NCBI GenBank assembly: GCA_905221605.1
Contig: CAJNDS010002612.1
Span: 811,436-875,435 of the forward strand
Source of the DNA: Symbiodinium natans
Taxonomy: Eukaryota; Sar; Dinophyceae; Suessiales; Symbiodiniaceae
Length of the DNA: 64,000 nucleotides
Reading direction: 5' to 3'
Below the pieces are notes generated by a model. The model was given only the letters and a program-made list of their open reading frames with translations. It searched no databases and was not told where the DNA came from. Positions 21,501 to 32,279 of this stretch are shown here, one piece after another. The position numbers were made by a program, and so were the translations under genes. Every line of letters begins with the position of its first letter. Position 1 is the stretch's first letter.

Positions 21501-22774
21501 CCGAAACCTGAAACACCAAAGTCTAAATCCCAAACCCCAAAGCACTAAACCCTAAACCCTAGCCCTAAACCCTAAACCCTAAACCCTAAACCCTCAACCC
21601 TCAACCCAAGGTGTGCCCCGAAGTCTAAGCCCTTTGCTTCCTTGGCGGGTCTGGGGTTGTGCTTTGGTTTCACCCTGAGGCCCCCTGAAACCCGCAAAGT
21701 AGCTTTAGGGTTTAGGGTTTAGGGTTTAGGGTTTAGGTAGCTTTAGGGTTTAGGGTTGGGGTTTCGGGTTTGGGGTTTGGGGGGCCCAAAGTACATGGTT
21801 GCCGATGTGCATTCTTCCTAAGGGTCATAACCGATAGTTTTGGGTTACTCTGAGGGGCGCTTCAGTAAGTCCTGATCCCCAAAGCGCCTAAACCCTAAAC
21901 TCTAAACCCAGAGCCCGCACGGTTTGTGCTGACGGCTCAGGAATTGGGCTCTTAACGTGCTGGAATGCCCAGACGCCTTGTAAAGGCACGCACTCCCCAC
22001 AGAAGGCTTCAGGAAGCTGAAACATGGTTTAGGGTGAAGCCCTAAGCCCTAAGTCCCAAACCCTAAACCCCAATTAAACCCCTAAACTCAGAATTGGAGG
22101 TGGCGGCTTATGTGCGGGTAGTTTACAAGTACGGCTAGAAGTACCTTGACTAGGGCTATGACGACTTATCGAGAAACTTGCCCCAACTCCCCCAGTCATA
22201 GCTACCCTTGAACCTGCCACTCAGCCCTGACCCCTATCTAGGGTTTAGGGTTTAGGGTTTAGGGTTTAGGGTTTAGGGTTTAGGGTTTAGGGTTTAGGGT
22301 TTAGGGATTAGGTTTAGGGTTTAGGGTTTAGGGTTTAGGGGCGCTTCTGGGGCCAGGCCAGGCCCTCTACATCATCAGGCTACAGAGAGCAAGGTTGCCT
22401 GAACCCTACATCCCCTGCCCCTCATACCCACCACCCACCCCCCAACCCGCTATGATATAGTATATGGGGGGTGGGGGGTGGGGGAGGGTTTAGTGTTAGG
22501 GGGTACTTAAAGGATCAGGGGACTGAGTAAGTGGAGGTATAAGTAAGGTAGCTGTACGTATTGGTACATATAACCCCAATTAGGCCACTTGTAACCCTTA
22601 TCAGGGCAGGCCCTTCAGATATTTTCTAGTTTCCCCCTGGTGGGATATAAGAGGATCATAGTTAGGGACATTTGTTCAGATGGTTTTTCAGGACCAACCT
22701 AGTTACCCTAAACCCTATACCCTCAACCCTAAATCCAAAATAACCCGAAACCTGTGATGTCTCCAAACACCGAG
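21501..22774 (+). other. Array and element stretch
   Basis: C arrays (21544-21606), T arrays (21700-21770, 22236-22340), and a family C copy near 22612-22701 ending GGACCAACCTAG. No exon worth calling. Confidence 0.55.
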
Positions 22775-22963
22775 AATCGACACCATGGACAATTTCACGG
22801 CCTGGGGCGTTCGCATCCTCTCCCCGTCCACCAGCATCATCGACTCCTTCCATATCCAGGCCTCGACGGTTTGGGTACAAGGTTGAGGCTTCCGAGTCCG
22901 TTTCCTAGCAAACGAACCATGGACACAGAGTAAAAGCCGCTTGCGGACCGGCGGACGTTTTGG
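22775..22963 (+). CDS. Two exons, unknown protein
   Basis: 22775-22868 reads IDTMDNFTAWGVRILSPSTS and IIDSFHIQAST, G/C-ending throughout, donor GTTTGGG. 22929-22963 (SKSRLRTGGRF) follows a 60-base intron in phase 0 and ends at a canonical GTAAGG. Confidence 0.55.
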
Positions 22964-23123
22964 GTAAGGCTGAGCGTCTTTGAGTATTGGAGAGTTGTTG
23001 GTCGATGGGGTTTATTTGCCTGCATATAAGTCTGCACCTGAACTTGCACAAGTTATAGGTGTTTCGGGTGTCCAGTTGGTTTTCTTGAGCTTTTTTTACA
23101 AGGGCTTAGGGTTTAAGGTTTAG

Positions 23124-23217
23124 GGTCGCTCCTCCTGCTGCACCTCTGCCAGAGCAGGTTTCTGATGACAGCGTTGACTACGAGACGGTCTACAGCATGC
23201 AGGCCCCCCCGACGTAG
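23124..23217 (+). CDS. 3'-terminal exon candidate
   Basis: Begins right after TTTAG of a T array and reads VAPPAAPLPEQVSDDSVDYE then TVYSMQAPPT and TAG at 23215-23217. The acceptor is supplied by the repeat unit itself. Product unknown. Confidence 0.48.
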
Positions 23218-23689
23218 GCCCATCCTGGGTAGGCTCTGAAGGGGATGTTTTCTTCAAACAGCGTGGCCCCTTCTATACCCCGATGGTACCATGATCCCCT
23301 TTTAAGGACCCCCAACATAGGTATCCTACTTTTTGTGAAAACCCTGATTAATTTGGGATGTCAACCCGCAAAAAGTACCCTTTTAACTAGGCTACTCCTT
23401 GGGTTATTTGGATACACATACATTATCGAAAGATGGGGGCGCCCGTTTGCGAGTACTTAAAACCATGAAATCCTACTTCGTATGGGTGCCGATTGAAAGG
23501 CCTGTCGAGGTCCATCTCTGGATTCTAGCTTGAGTTTACAAGGTTTAGGGTTCAGGGTTTAGGGACACCACTTTTAACGAAACTCCTATACCTACAACGA
23601 TTCATGGAGTCAGCCTAAAAATGAAGCACCGAAGTGCTTTCGTTCTGTGAAAGCCTTTGGGTCAAAAGCCATGGTTAGAACCCTGTAAA
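23218..23689. other. Element remnant stretch
   Basis: Contains a degenerate family F-like stretch (about 23262-23410, with AAAAAGTACCCTTTTAACTAGG) and a short T array (23543-23563). The 71-codon open frame over it follows the element and was not called. Confidence 0.5.
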
Positions 23690-24043
23690 CCAAGCACCCC
23701 AAATCCCAAGCCCAAAGCCTAAAGCCCAAACCCCTAAACCCCAAACCCCAAACCCCTAACCCTAAACCCCCAAACCCCAAACCCCAAACCTCAAACCCCT
23801 AACCCTAAACCCTAAACCCTAAACCCTAAACCCTAAACCCTAAACCCTAAACCCTAAACCCTAAACCCTAAACCCTAAACCCTAAACCCTAAACCCTAAA
23901 CCCTAAACCCTAAACCCTAAACCCTAAACCCTAAACCCTAAACCTAACCCTAAACCCTAAACCCTAAACCCTAAACCCTAAACCCTAAACCCTAAACCCT
24001 AAACCCTAAACCCTAAACCCTAAACCCTAAACCCTAAACCCCA
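23690..24043 (-). repeat. Longest C array, about 350 bases
   Basis: Begins with CCCCAAA and CCCAAAC variants, then about 40 nearly perfect CCCTAAA units, with a single CCTAAC break at 23940-23946. It ends 20 bases before the exon at 24064. Confidence 0.97.
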
Positions 24044-24063
24044 ACCCCGGAGCCCCCCCCAAG

Positions 24064-24681
24064 GGCAACCGCCAGAACGACCTTTGGGTGATCGAGCGCT
24101 TCTCCGGGCGCCTCCTGGTCTAAAGAGGACCTGCTGCTTTTCTTTTTGGTGGGAGGGGGGAGTTAGGGTATAGGGTTTAGGGTTTAGGGTTTAGGGTTTA
24201 GGGCCTAGGGTTTAGGGTTTAGGGTTTAGGGTTTAGGGTTTAGGCTAAGCGCCTAAACCTTTGAAGCCAAAGGAGTTCAGGAATGGGAGCTAGGATCATA
24301 ACATTGTCCCTCAAAAATGGTTTAGGGGTCTCGGGGTTTAGGGGTCTAGGGGTTTAGGGGTTTAGGGTTTCACTCAACATCCGGGTGTGGGACGTTTTCG
24401 GGTTTAGGTGTCTAGGGTTTGGGGGTTATGGGGTTTTCCCCTGCTAGCCCGCCCCCCTCCCCCACCCCGACGTTCAAAGCTGTGCTACCCTCTACCAGGA
24501 CACCCCGACCCAACCAGCCCGCCCCCCCCACCCCCTCTACCCGAACCCGACCCCCTACATCCTGCAGGGTTCGGATTCAAGACTAGGGGAGCTAGAAGGC
24601 TAGCGCCTAGCGCCGCTAAGGCTGGATACGCTTCGTGTTCACCGCCACCTTGGCCAACGCTTACTACGTGCGGACGCTGAG
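24064..24681 (+). CDS. Two exon candidates
   Basis: 24064-24117: GNRQNDLWVIERFSGRLL, exactly 18 codons, acceptor CCCCCAAG, donor GTCTAAAG. 24621-24681: WIRFVFTATLANAYYVRTL, acceptor CGCTAAG, donor GTGCCG. Both are strongly G/C-ending. About 500 bases of T array and C-rich sequence separate them; linkage is not shown. Confidence 0.52.
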
Positions 24682-24735
24682 GTGCCGGGTATGATTCCAG
24701 GGCCGAAGCCCTGTGTTAGCTCGACATATCTCTTC

Positions 24736-24843
24736 ACCCTACCCAGAGACTCCAAAACCCCTTAATTCAGGAGTATCGTTTCAATTTTAATAGGAACCCT
24801 AATATGATAAAATGTATATTCCTTAATTGGAGTCTCTGGGTAC
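24736..24843. mobile_element. Family I inverted-repeat element
   Basis: ACCCAGAGACTCC at the left and GGAGTCTCTGGGT at the right form 13-base perfect inverted ends about 80 bases apart; the interior is AT-rich. Single copy in this window. Confidence 0.75.
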
Positions 24844-25216
24844 CTGTCAGATCTCAGAAGGGTGTATGGGGCCCCCCATAGGCAACCTTTCATTCTCATA
24901 GAACCACCTACCACAAGGATTCCAACAAGGGGGGCCTACGCCCTGAACCCCAAACCTTAAACGGTAAACCCCCTAAACCCCAAGCGCCTGGGATGTCCGC
25001 AAGTATAGCATGCATCAACCCCCTAAACCCACCCTAAACCCTAAACCCTAAACCCGAAACCCTAAACCCTAAGCCCTTAACCCCGAAACCCGAAACCCTA
25101 CACCCCTAAACCCTACACCCCCTCTCCCCTTCATTGAAAAAGGCTTGGCTTCCCCCCAAAAAAGTTGGGAGCTCATGGCTTCTGAGCAGGATTTCGGTCT
25201 TCTCCACTGTTTGCTA

Positions 25217-25390
25217 CTATTTGCTTAAGAACCCCCGCCCCCCCCCCCCCCCCCCCCGCCTCACAAAAAAAAATTAAATATATAATAAAGCAAAATAAGT
25301 AAACTAAATACATAAAAACATACAACAAATATGCTTCCCAATAAGGGCAATATGTTTTGTTTTTGGCTGTTGGGGGTTCTCAGCAAATAG
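25217..25390. mobile_element. Family O inverted-repeat element with a C run
   Basis: CTATTTGCTTAAGAACCCCC at the left mirrors GGGGGTTCTCAGCAAATAG at the right. A 25-base C run and an AT-rich core lie between. Related copies: 29056-29159 and half copies at 45-66 and 49853-49878. Confidence 0.75.
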
Positions 25391-25772
25391 TAGTTACAGA
25401 GTGTATAGGTTTTTGCAGGATTTGTGGGGTTTGTAGGGTCTGTGTGGTCTACGGGGTCTATGGGGTTTATAGGATTTATAGGGTAGAAAAGGTTTATAGG
25501 GTCCTCGGGTTTCGGGTGTGCGAGTTTGAGGTTTTCAGAGCCCCTGATCGCCCGAAGCTCCAGAGTTTCCCAAACCCTAAACCCTAATCCCTAAACCCTA
25601 AACCTAAGCCCTAAGCCCTAAACCCCAAACCCTGAAACAAAACTTCCCCCCAACACACCCCAACAAACAGGCGCAGAACAGGCTTAAATCGTGCCCCTGA
25701 CCAAGCCTCAAGCCACTATACCCCAGATGCAAACCCCTAAACGCCTCAGCCCTGAACCTTTATGCCCCTGAA

Positions 25773-25875
25773 CCCCTAAACCCTAAGGGTTTAGGGTTTA
25801 GGGTTTAGGGTTTAGGGTTTAGAGTTTAGGGTTTAGGGTTTAGGGTTTAGGGCTAAACCCCTAAACCCTAAACCG
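25773..25875. repeat. C-T-C inverted array
   Basis: CCCTAA turns directly into GGGTTTAGGG, runs as about nine T units, then turns back to CTAAACCCC. The switch points are abrupt, giving perfect palindromic junctions. Confidence 0.9.
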
Positions 25876-25936
25876 CCACAACCGCTTAAACCATGCAAAC
25901 CGAAGCCTAAACCTGCCCACCTGTGCCCTGCCGCAG

Positions 25937-26353
25937 GGTCTTCGCAACCGAGAACCTGGCGTTGGGGCAGGAAGTGAATTGAACCCTGCAGCCTTTGTTT
26001 TTAATGCTTACTGGCTCAAAACCCAACTTTTCAACTTTTGGGCTTCTTTTAAGGTAGTTTATTCTGAAAGTTTCAACTTTTATTTCCTTGGGTTTTGGGC
26101 CAGTAAGAATGAGTAATGATAGGTATGGTTACCGTAATTATAGGCCCCACTTAGTAAGTCCTAAACCCTAAACCCTAAACCCTAAACCCTAAACCCTAAA
26201 CCCTAAACCCTAAACCCTAAACCCCAAAACCTGATCCTCTGAGCAACCCTATATGTTCCGGCGCAGGAGACCTACTCACCGTTTCGCTGGGACCACTCGG
26301 GCATTGAAGCCGTGGATGGCCTCAACGAAACCATCTGGCGCCTTGATCACTAA
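25937..26353 (+). CDS. Two exon candidates, second ending in a stop
   Basis: 25937-25973 (VFATENLALGQE) runs from CTGCCGCAG to GTGAAT. 26267-26353 starts after GGCGCAG: ETYSPFRWDHSGIEAVDGLN then ETIWRLDH and TAA at 26351-26353. The C array after it fits a 3' end or a non-standard donor. Confidence 0.52.
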
Positions 26354-26476
26354 GCCGGAACCTGAAACCCTATACCTGGAACCCAAACCCTAAACCCTAA
26401 GCCCTAAACCCTAAACCCTAAACCTTCTCCGCTTAGGGTTGAGGGTTTGGGGCCTTCTCAGGGGGTTCTACCTTAG

Positions 26477-26903
26477 ACCCCTCTTGGTTTGGCCATATTA
26501 GGAGCGCATGAAGGGAAACGGTTTAGGGTTTAGGGTTTAGGGTACAACCTTCGGGTACGAGTCTTAATCCTTTGATTCTCTGAGACACCTGGGCATTCAA
26601 ATCCAAGTTGGGGAGGTGGAGTTTAGGGTTTGGAGTTTAGGGTTTAGGGTTTGGGGGTTCAGGATTTGGGGTGTATGGTTTTGGATTTTGGGTGTATGGT
26701 TTAGGGTTTACGGCTTCTAAGTGCGATCTGAGAACGTCAACTCCTGCTGACGGGATTCACGGCAGCTACTAACCCTAAACCCTAAAGTTGGGGTTTGATT
26801 AGGGTTTAGGGCTTCAGGGGGGCCTCCACAGCCTTTAGCCTTCAAAGTCAGCGACAAAAGCAGTGCCCACACATCCCTGAACCTCAAAGCCTCCACGGCT
26901 TAG
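26477..26903 (+). CDS. Exon chain and a second 3' end
   Basis: 26477-26520 (TPLGLAILGAHEGK), 26585-26620 (HLGIQIQVGEV) and 26733-26772 (TSTPADGIHGSY, stop TAA) keep frame across T-array introns of 64 and 112 bases. A separate terminal segment 26818-26903 reads GPPQPLAFKVSDKSSAHTSL and ends TAG before another T array. Confidence 0.46.
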
Positions 26904-27183
26904 AGTTTAGGGTTTAGGGTTTAGGGTTTAGGGTTTAGGGTTTAGGGTTTAGGGTTTAGGGTCCCCCTTCCCCTGTTAGACCCCCAACCCCGAAACCCTC
27001 AACCCTAAACCCTAAACCCTATACAAGCCTTAAACCGTTTTACGCCGGAACCCTAAACCCTAACCCTACCGCCCTCCTACCCGAAGTTCTAAAGTCGTCC
27101 TGCAGCGAAGGATTTCAGAACCCTTGGCGACCAGCGCAGACATTCGCTTGGACTTGGGCAGCTCATCTAAGCATTTAAAGCCT
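26904..27183 (+). other. Arrays with an ambiguous coding segment
   Basis: T array 26903-26962, degenerate C arrays, then 27065-27182 where two frames are open (VVLQRRISEPLATSADIRLD and ALLPEVLKSSCSEGFQNPWR). One is probably real coding but I cannot choose. Confidence 0.4.
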
Positions 27184-27504
27184 AACCCTGAACCCTCAAC
27201 CCTAAACCCTAAACGCCAAACCCTAAACCCTCAACCCTAAACCCTCAACCCTAAACCCTCAACCCTCAACCCTCAACCCCCCTAAACCCTAAACCCCCCT
27301 AAACCCTAAACCCTAAACCCTAAACCCTAAACCCTAAACCCTAAACCCTAAACCCTAAACCCTAAACCCTAACCTAAACCCTAAACCCTAAACCCTAAAC
27401 CCTAAACCCTAAACCCTAAACCCTAAACCCTAAACCCTAAACCCTAAACCCTAAACCCTAAACCCTAAACCCTAAACCCTAAACCCTAAACCCTAAACCC
27501 TACC
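27184..27504 (-). repeat. Long C array, about 320 bases
   Basis: Starts with CCCTCAA variants and CCCCCCTAAA, then about 28 nearly perfect CCCTAAA units with one dropped base at 27371. Confidence 0.97.
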
Positions 27505-27627
27505 AACAATTTGAGGGTTTCGGGTTGAGGGCTTTGGGTTCCGGTCCTAGAAACCATGATCCTCTCACTTGTTTCAGGTTTGTTTGGTTTAGGGTTTGGG
27601 GTTTTGGGTTTAGGGTTTAGGGGTTAG

Positions 27628-27882
27628 GGTTACGGACTTTGGAACGTTTGTCCGGTGGAGGTGGCCTTCCTTGACTTTCAGGTGTTGAGTTCTATAATCT
27701 TGATCGGTTTAGGGTTTAGGGTTTAGGGTTTAGGGCTAGGGTTTAGGGTTTAGGGTTTAGGGCTTAGGGCTTAGGGCTTAGGGCTTATTAGGGCTAAGGG
27801 CGTAGGGCTCAGGGCTGCTTCCTAAAAGCCGATGGGCTGGCTCAGGCGCGGCTCGGGACCTAATCCAATGGGGGGTCTACAG
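27628..27882 (+). CDS. Two exon candidates
   Basis: 27628-27681 (GYGLWNVCPVEVAFLDFQ) lies between GGGTTAG and GTGTTGAG. 27829-27882 (RWAGSGAARDLIQWGVY) lies between CTAAAAG and GTGTTG. T-array variants (TTAGGGC) separate them. Confidence 0.42.
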
Positions 27883-28050
27883 GTGTTGTAGTTCTGGTTC
27901 TAGTTCTAGTTCTAGTTATTTCTAGTTATAGTTATAGTTATAGATAGCTCTAGTTCTAGTTGTAGTTATAGCTATGGCTATAGTTATAGTTATAGTTGTA
28001 GTTGTAGTTATAGTTATAGTTATAATTACAGATAAAGTTGTAATTATAGC
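27883..28050 (+). repeat. TTGTAG/TTCTAG/TTATAG minisatellite
   Basis: Six-base units of the form TTNTAG repeated about 25 times. It begins directly at the GT donor of the preceding exon. Each unit ends in TAG, so the tract offers many weak acceptors. Confidence 0.85.
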
Positions 28051-28244
28051 TGTACGAAAAGTGGAGTTGCAAGGGGCTATGAAGAGACGAGGTGGGCCTT
28101 TTGGGACATGTTAGGATTTCCCGCACTTGGGTTTCAGAAGATCATATTCAGGAATGAATATCTCAGAGCTTTATAAGGGCCATCCTAGCAGTGACTACGT
28201 AGGGTCTGGGGTTTAGGGTTTAGGGTGTAGGGTTTGGGGTTAAG

Positions 28245-28652
28245 TTTGTGAGGATCGTTGGAATCCGGGTGGAGATGGAGGACCTTACAAGACTTGGGGA
28301 CCACATGAACCTACAATAATCTCTATTCAGGTAGATGAACCACAAACCCTAAACCCCTTTTAGGGTTCATGTGGTCCCCAAGGAGGAGAAGAGAGGCGTG
28401 AAGCATGGGGCTGCACATGGCACAAAAGGCGTCTGGCTGTACACACGGTCTTCATTGACAAACCCCTCGTACATGCTGCCGCAAGAGCTGAGTAGACTTT
28501 ACACTTTTTGGGATACTATACTAATCCCCTATAGAACTGAAAGTGTACACTCTTTGGTGCTTATGAACTCAGCAACTAAGAGACTGTCTCGGTCACACGA
28601 AGCATATTTCAGGGATTGCAGTATCAAGGCGATATCGGACTCGCCCCCTTGA
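28245..28652 (+). CDS. Three exons around elements L and B, 3' end
   Basis: 28245-28292 (FVRIVGIRVEMEDLTR), 28383-28484 (EEKRGVKHGAAHGTKGVWLY, SLTNPSYMLPQ) and 28581-28652 (RLSRSHEAYFRDCSIKAISD, stop TGA). The first intron is exactly element L (90 bases), the second exactly element B (96 bases). The charged run DLTR/EEKR reads naturally across the first join. Both junctions are phase 0. Product unknown. Confidence 0.52.
28293..28382. mobile_element. Family L element forming an intron
   Basis: CTTGGGGACCACATGAACC at the left and its exact reverse complement GGTTCATGTGGTCCCCAAG at the right. If spliced as the frames suggest, the borders are CT-AG, which is non-canonical. Confidence 0.8.
28485..28580. 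mobile_element. Family B element, copy 2
   Basis: Diverged at the left (GAGCTGAGTAG) but keeps the right end ACTCAGCAACTAAG. If it is an intron here it would use GA-AG. The reading frame stays open through it, so splicing is not forced. Confidence 0.65.
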
Positions 28653-29055
28653 TCAAATCGCAGGCCTTCAAAGAGTGGCTCGTGTGACCCTGCGTGTAGT
28701 GACTGTATAGTGTTTCTCCTCGGAGGTTGCGTTACTGCGCGCTGGCCAGGATAACGCTCTGGCAAAGCTTAGTGCTCTACCCGAAACCCTAAACCCTAAA
28801 CACTAAACCGAAAGGGCCTGTAGGCAACATGGGTGTCGCGCCGAGCTGTAGCGTTTTCCCTCCATGGGCTTTGCCTAAGTACATGTGTTGGCTTGCACAA
28901 TGCCACCTAGGTGGGCAGGGTGTAATTAGGGGTCTAGGGTTTAGGGTTTAGGGTTTAGGGTCTCTTCCGGAGCCTAGAAAGGTCGAATCCCGAAGCCTTT
29001 AAGAAGCTACTGGGGAGTTGCAGCGGCAGTCATGAAGTTGTCAAAGTAGTGACCA

Positions 29056-29159
29056 CTACTTGCTTAAGAACCACCGAAAATTAACATAAAGAAAAAACCC
29101 TATATTGCCCTGAAATGTAAGAACTTTGTTTTGGGGGGGAAAGGGTTCTTATGCAAAGA
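29056..29159. mobile_element. Family O element, copy 2
   Basis: CTACTTGCTTAAGAACC at the left, GGGTTCTTATGCAAAG at the right. The core shares the TATTGCCCT block with 25217-25390 in opposite orientation. Confidence 0.65.
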
Positions 29160-29367
29160 GTGTAAGCCGGGAAGGAACGGAGACGGTAGAGGTCCCACCG
29201 AAGTGAGCCGAGAAGCAAAAGTTAACTTTTGATGGTCGCTGTACTTTAGAAGTTTAGGGTTTAGGGTCTGGGGCCTAAGGTGAATTTTGGTTAGTTTGTT
29301 AGGGGCCCAGGTGCCAAGAAGGGCCCGTGTAGATCACCACCACACCAGCGCTTAACTAATCTCACAG

Positions 29368-29643
29368 CCCTAGACCCGAGAAAGAAGAAAGGGCTTTGTT
29401 AGGGCCCTATACTCCAAGCCTAGCCCGCTCAGAAACCACCGCCTTGAGGTATATCCACATTCATAGCTGGCGGGCTCGAGTTGTTCTGGCTCTACCCTCC
29501 GACGGACGGATGAGTCTTCAATTCTTCCGTGAAGTTTTCTGGTTTAGGGTTGAGATGTTCTTGAGCTCTGCAACCCTAAGAACCCTAACTAACCCTTCCA
29601 GCCAACTTCTCAAATGTCATATGGAAGAGGCTGCTCATTGTTG
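29368..29643 (+). CDS. Two terminal exons, unknown protein
   Basis: 29368-29541 starts after TAATCTCACAG and stays open for 57 codons (PRPEKEERALLGPYTPSLAR, ALRYIHIHSWRARVVLALPS, GRMSLQFFREVF). Intron 29542-29601 is 60 bases: GTTTAGGG at the donor, CCCTAACTAACCCTTCCAG at the acceptor, with CTAAC at a branch-point distance. 29602-29643 reads QLLKCHMEEAAHC and stops at TGA. One of the best-supported models. Confidence 0.65.
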
Positions 29644-29810
29644 AGGGGTTTCTGATTTTGAAAGTCAAGGTGGCCGCGATGTTGTCACGAGCATATAGTA
29701 CCTGCATGGGCTATTTTAAAACCCCTTAAAAGGGCCCTTTGTAGGGTTAGGGGGATTATAAGGCCTAATGGCCCATGCTGGTATGAAGAGTCCCCTATCC
29801 TAGGCCCTAA

Positions 29811-30047
29811 TTGCCGGAACATAGGCGCATCCCTAACTTGAAGTGGTGTGTAAACATTTCGGGGCGAAAGGGGGACAACAATCAAGGAAGCTTCAAACAA
29901 TTAAAGCCTTTTGAGCCTTGTACTTGTGTGAAACGTGGCACAGTGCTTCTCGCATCTGAGAAGCCTTTCCTGGTCCCCAAGCATTCCGAAACAGCTCCAT
30001 TGAGCTTGCAAAGTCCAGACTACCCCTTTCTCTTCCCCCATGACTCG
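29811..30047 (+). CDS. Open coding segment, start unknown
   Basis: Open for about 79 codons: NLKWCVNISGRKGDNNQGSF, KPFEPCTCVKRGTVLLASEK, SETAPLSLQSPDYPFLFPHD. Ends at GTAAACCC (C-array donor) or at the overlapping TAA. The upstream boundary was not found. Confidence 0.45.
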
Positions 30048-30176
30048 TAAACCCTTTAAACGCGCATAGATTTAGATTACCCTAAAACCCTAAACCCTAA
30101 AACCTCAACCCTCAACCCTCAACCCTAAACCCTAAACCTTAAACCCTAAACCCTAAACCCTAAACCCTATCATCAG

Positions 30177-30461
30177 AACCTCTCTTGGTCGAAGCAGGAC
30201 TTCGGAATCTACCTCAGCAGCTCCGCACCACATGAAGACGGGGTCGAGGGCGTGGGCTACCTGAAACCCTCAACCCCACAGATCCCCAAACCTGAACCTA
30301 AACCCTAAACCCTAAACCCTAAACCCTAAACCCTAAGCCCTAAATCCTAAACCCTAAACCCTAAGCCTTTTGGAGTTTCCGGAGTGGGGTTCACCAAAGA
30401 TTTCATCCCCCCCAAGCCCTCAAAACCTCCCCCCCCGCACCGAGAGCCCTCAAAGTTGAGG
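30177..30461 (+). CDS. Two exon candidates
   Basis: 30177-about 30263: NLSWSKQDFGIYLSSSAPHE and DGVEGVGYL, acceptor CATCAG right after a C array; donor unclear. 30376-30461: SGVGFTKDFIPPKPSKPPPP then HREPSKLR, donor GTTCTAG at the start of a TTCTAGGG-type array. Confidence 0.48.
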
Positions 30462-31364
30462 GTTCTAGTGTTCTTGTGTTCTAGGGTTCCAGGGTTCTAG
30501 GGTTCTAGGGTTTAGGGTTTTGGGTTTTGGGTTTAGGGTTTCGGGTAGGATTATAGGGACCTATAGCGTCCTAGTGTTCTAGAGTTCTAGGGTTCTAGGG
30601 GCCAGGGTTCAGCGGTCGATAGTGTTAAATTCCAAAAGGTTCTAGAGTTTAGGGTTCTGGGTTGTAGGGTTCTAGGGTTCCAGGGTTTGGGGGTGTTCTA
30701 GGCTTCGAGGGTTAATTAGGGGCTTGGGGTTTAAGGCCCCAAGCATTGCACCATGATGCAGTTTCTCTTTGAGGCACCCTGAACCCCAAACCCTCAACCC
30801 TGAACCCTAAACCCTAAACCCTAATCCCCGGGGCTAGTAACCCTCAACCCTGATCTGAAGTCCTAAACTAAGCCTTAAAATCACCTAAACCCTAGCCCTA
30901 AACTCTAAACCCCCAAACCCTAAACCCTAAACGAACCCCAAAATCCCGCAACCCTAATTCCCCAGACCCTCCTTCCCTAAACCCTGAATGAAATTCGAAA
31001 GCCCTTAGCACAGTCCAAATGATTCTGGCAGCTGCATGAGAATGTTGCCTTGGGCCCCTAAACCCTACGCCCTGAAAGCCCTAAACTTTAAGGTTTAGGT
31101 CTTAAACCCTAAACCCTAAACCCTAAACCCTAAACCCTAAACCCTAAACCCTAAACCCTAGGCCTATATGCGCATTTCTTAGCCTTTGTTGTCACGAGCA
31201 AAAGCATTGCGTCCTCAGCTACGGGAAGCCTAGGATTCGGCTTTATAAGGTTTAGGGTTTAGGGCTTAGGGTTTAGGGTTTAGGGTTTGGGGTTTAGGGT
31301 TTAGGGTTTAGGGTTTAGGGTTCATTGGTCTCTGAAAACTTTTGGGGCCTGGGAAGCCCCGTAG
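30462..31364 (+). other. Array stretch without clear gene
   Basis: TTCTAGGG variants (30462-30600), C arrays (30783-30985 degenerate, 31102-31160) and T arrays (31247-31322). I see no coding segment worth calling. Confidence 0.65.
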
Positions 31365-31795
31365 AGTCACAACTCGAAGTCTGTCCTTTTTGCCTCGAGC
31401 ATAGAGAACCCAGCCCCCATTGGGTTTGGGGTTGTAGGGTTTAGGGTTTAGGGTTCAGGGGTTAGGGGTTAGGGTTTAGGGTTTAGGGTTTAGGGTTTAG
31501 GGTGGGCCCTTCTATACAAGGGGATTACTTCTTGCACTTGTAAGGTGGGGAACAGGTGTACGCCAGAGATTTTGGAATCTCCCATGGAACCTCTTTTGGG
31601 GTAGGGTTGAGGGTTTAGAGTTTAGGGTTTAGGGCCTAGGGTCTAGGGTCTAGGTCCCTACCCTGCATGATTTTTGTTTGGTTTTTGGTATGTAATTACT
31701 GTATGGTTACATTGACTGATCGCTTGGGAAGGTAACGACACACTCTCCTGGGAAGTCTTGTGGAGCACGTCTGGAAACTTGGACCACGTTCTTCG
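31365..31795 (+). CDS. Exon candidates, unknown protein(s)
   Basis: 31365-31423 (SHNSKSVLFASSIENPAPI) ends at GTTTGGGG; 31556-31600 is open in two frames; 31732-31795 reads NDTLSWEVLWSTSGNLDHVL between GGGAAG and GTTTTAGG. T arrays separate all three. Confidence 0.42.
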
Positions 31796-32279
31796 GTTTT
31801 AGGGGTTCGGGTTTCGAGTTCTTGCCCCCCCGCGCCCCCCCCCCCCCCCCCCCCTTCCTACCCACCCCCAAAGCCCAGAACCCCAAACCCTTTGGGCCTA
31901 CCTAAACCCTAAACCCGAAACCCCTAAACCCCTAACCCCCTAAACCCCTAAACCCTAAACCCCGAAACCTTAAACCACTAAACCCTAAGCCCTAAACCCT
32001 AAGGGTTGAGGCTTCGGCTTTCCGGCTGCTTGGGTGCCCACCAAGCTATCTAAGCTTTGGCGGACTTGCGCGGGGGCTGGGGTTGCGGGGAAGCCTTCGA
32101 ATCACGCAACTAAAGGTCTTGAAGGGTTTTAGGGGTTCGGGTTCTAACTTTGAGGGAAATTCCTGAAATTCAGGCGGAGTGATTGGAGGAGTCTTTGGTC
32201 TGTGGGTTGGAGTGCTTAGGTTGCTCCGGTACTGGCTTCAGGTTTAGGGTTTACGTACGGTTTGGGGTTTAGAGTTTAG

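Noticed and set aside
23690-24043. CRISPR-like regular repeat array
   Set aside because: Units are seven bases with no spacers; this is telomeric satellite.
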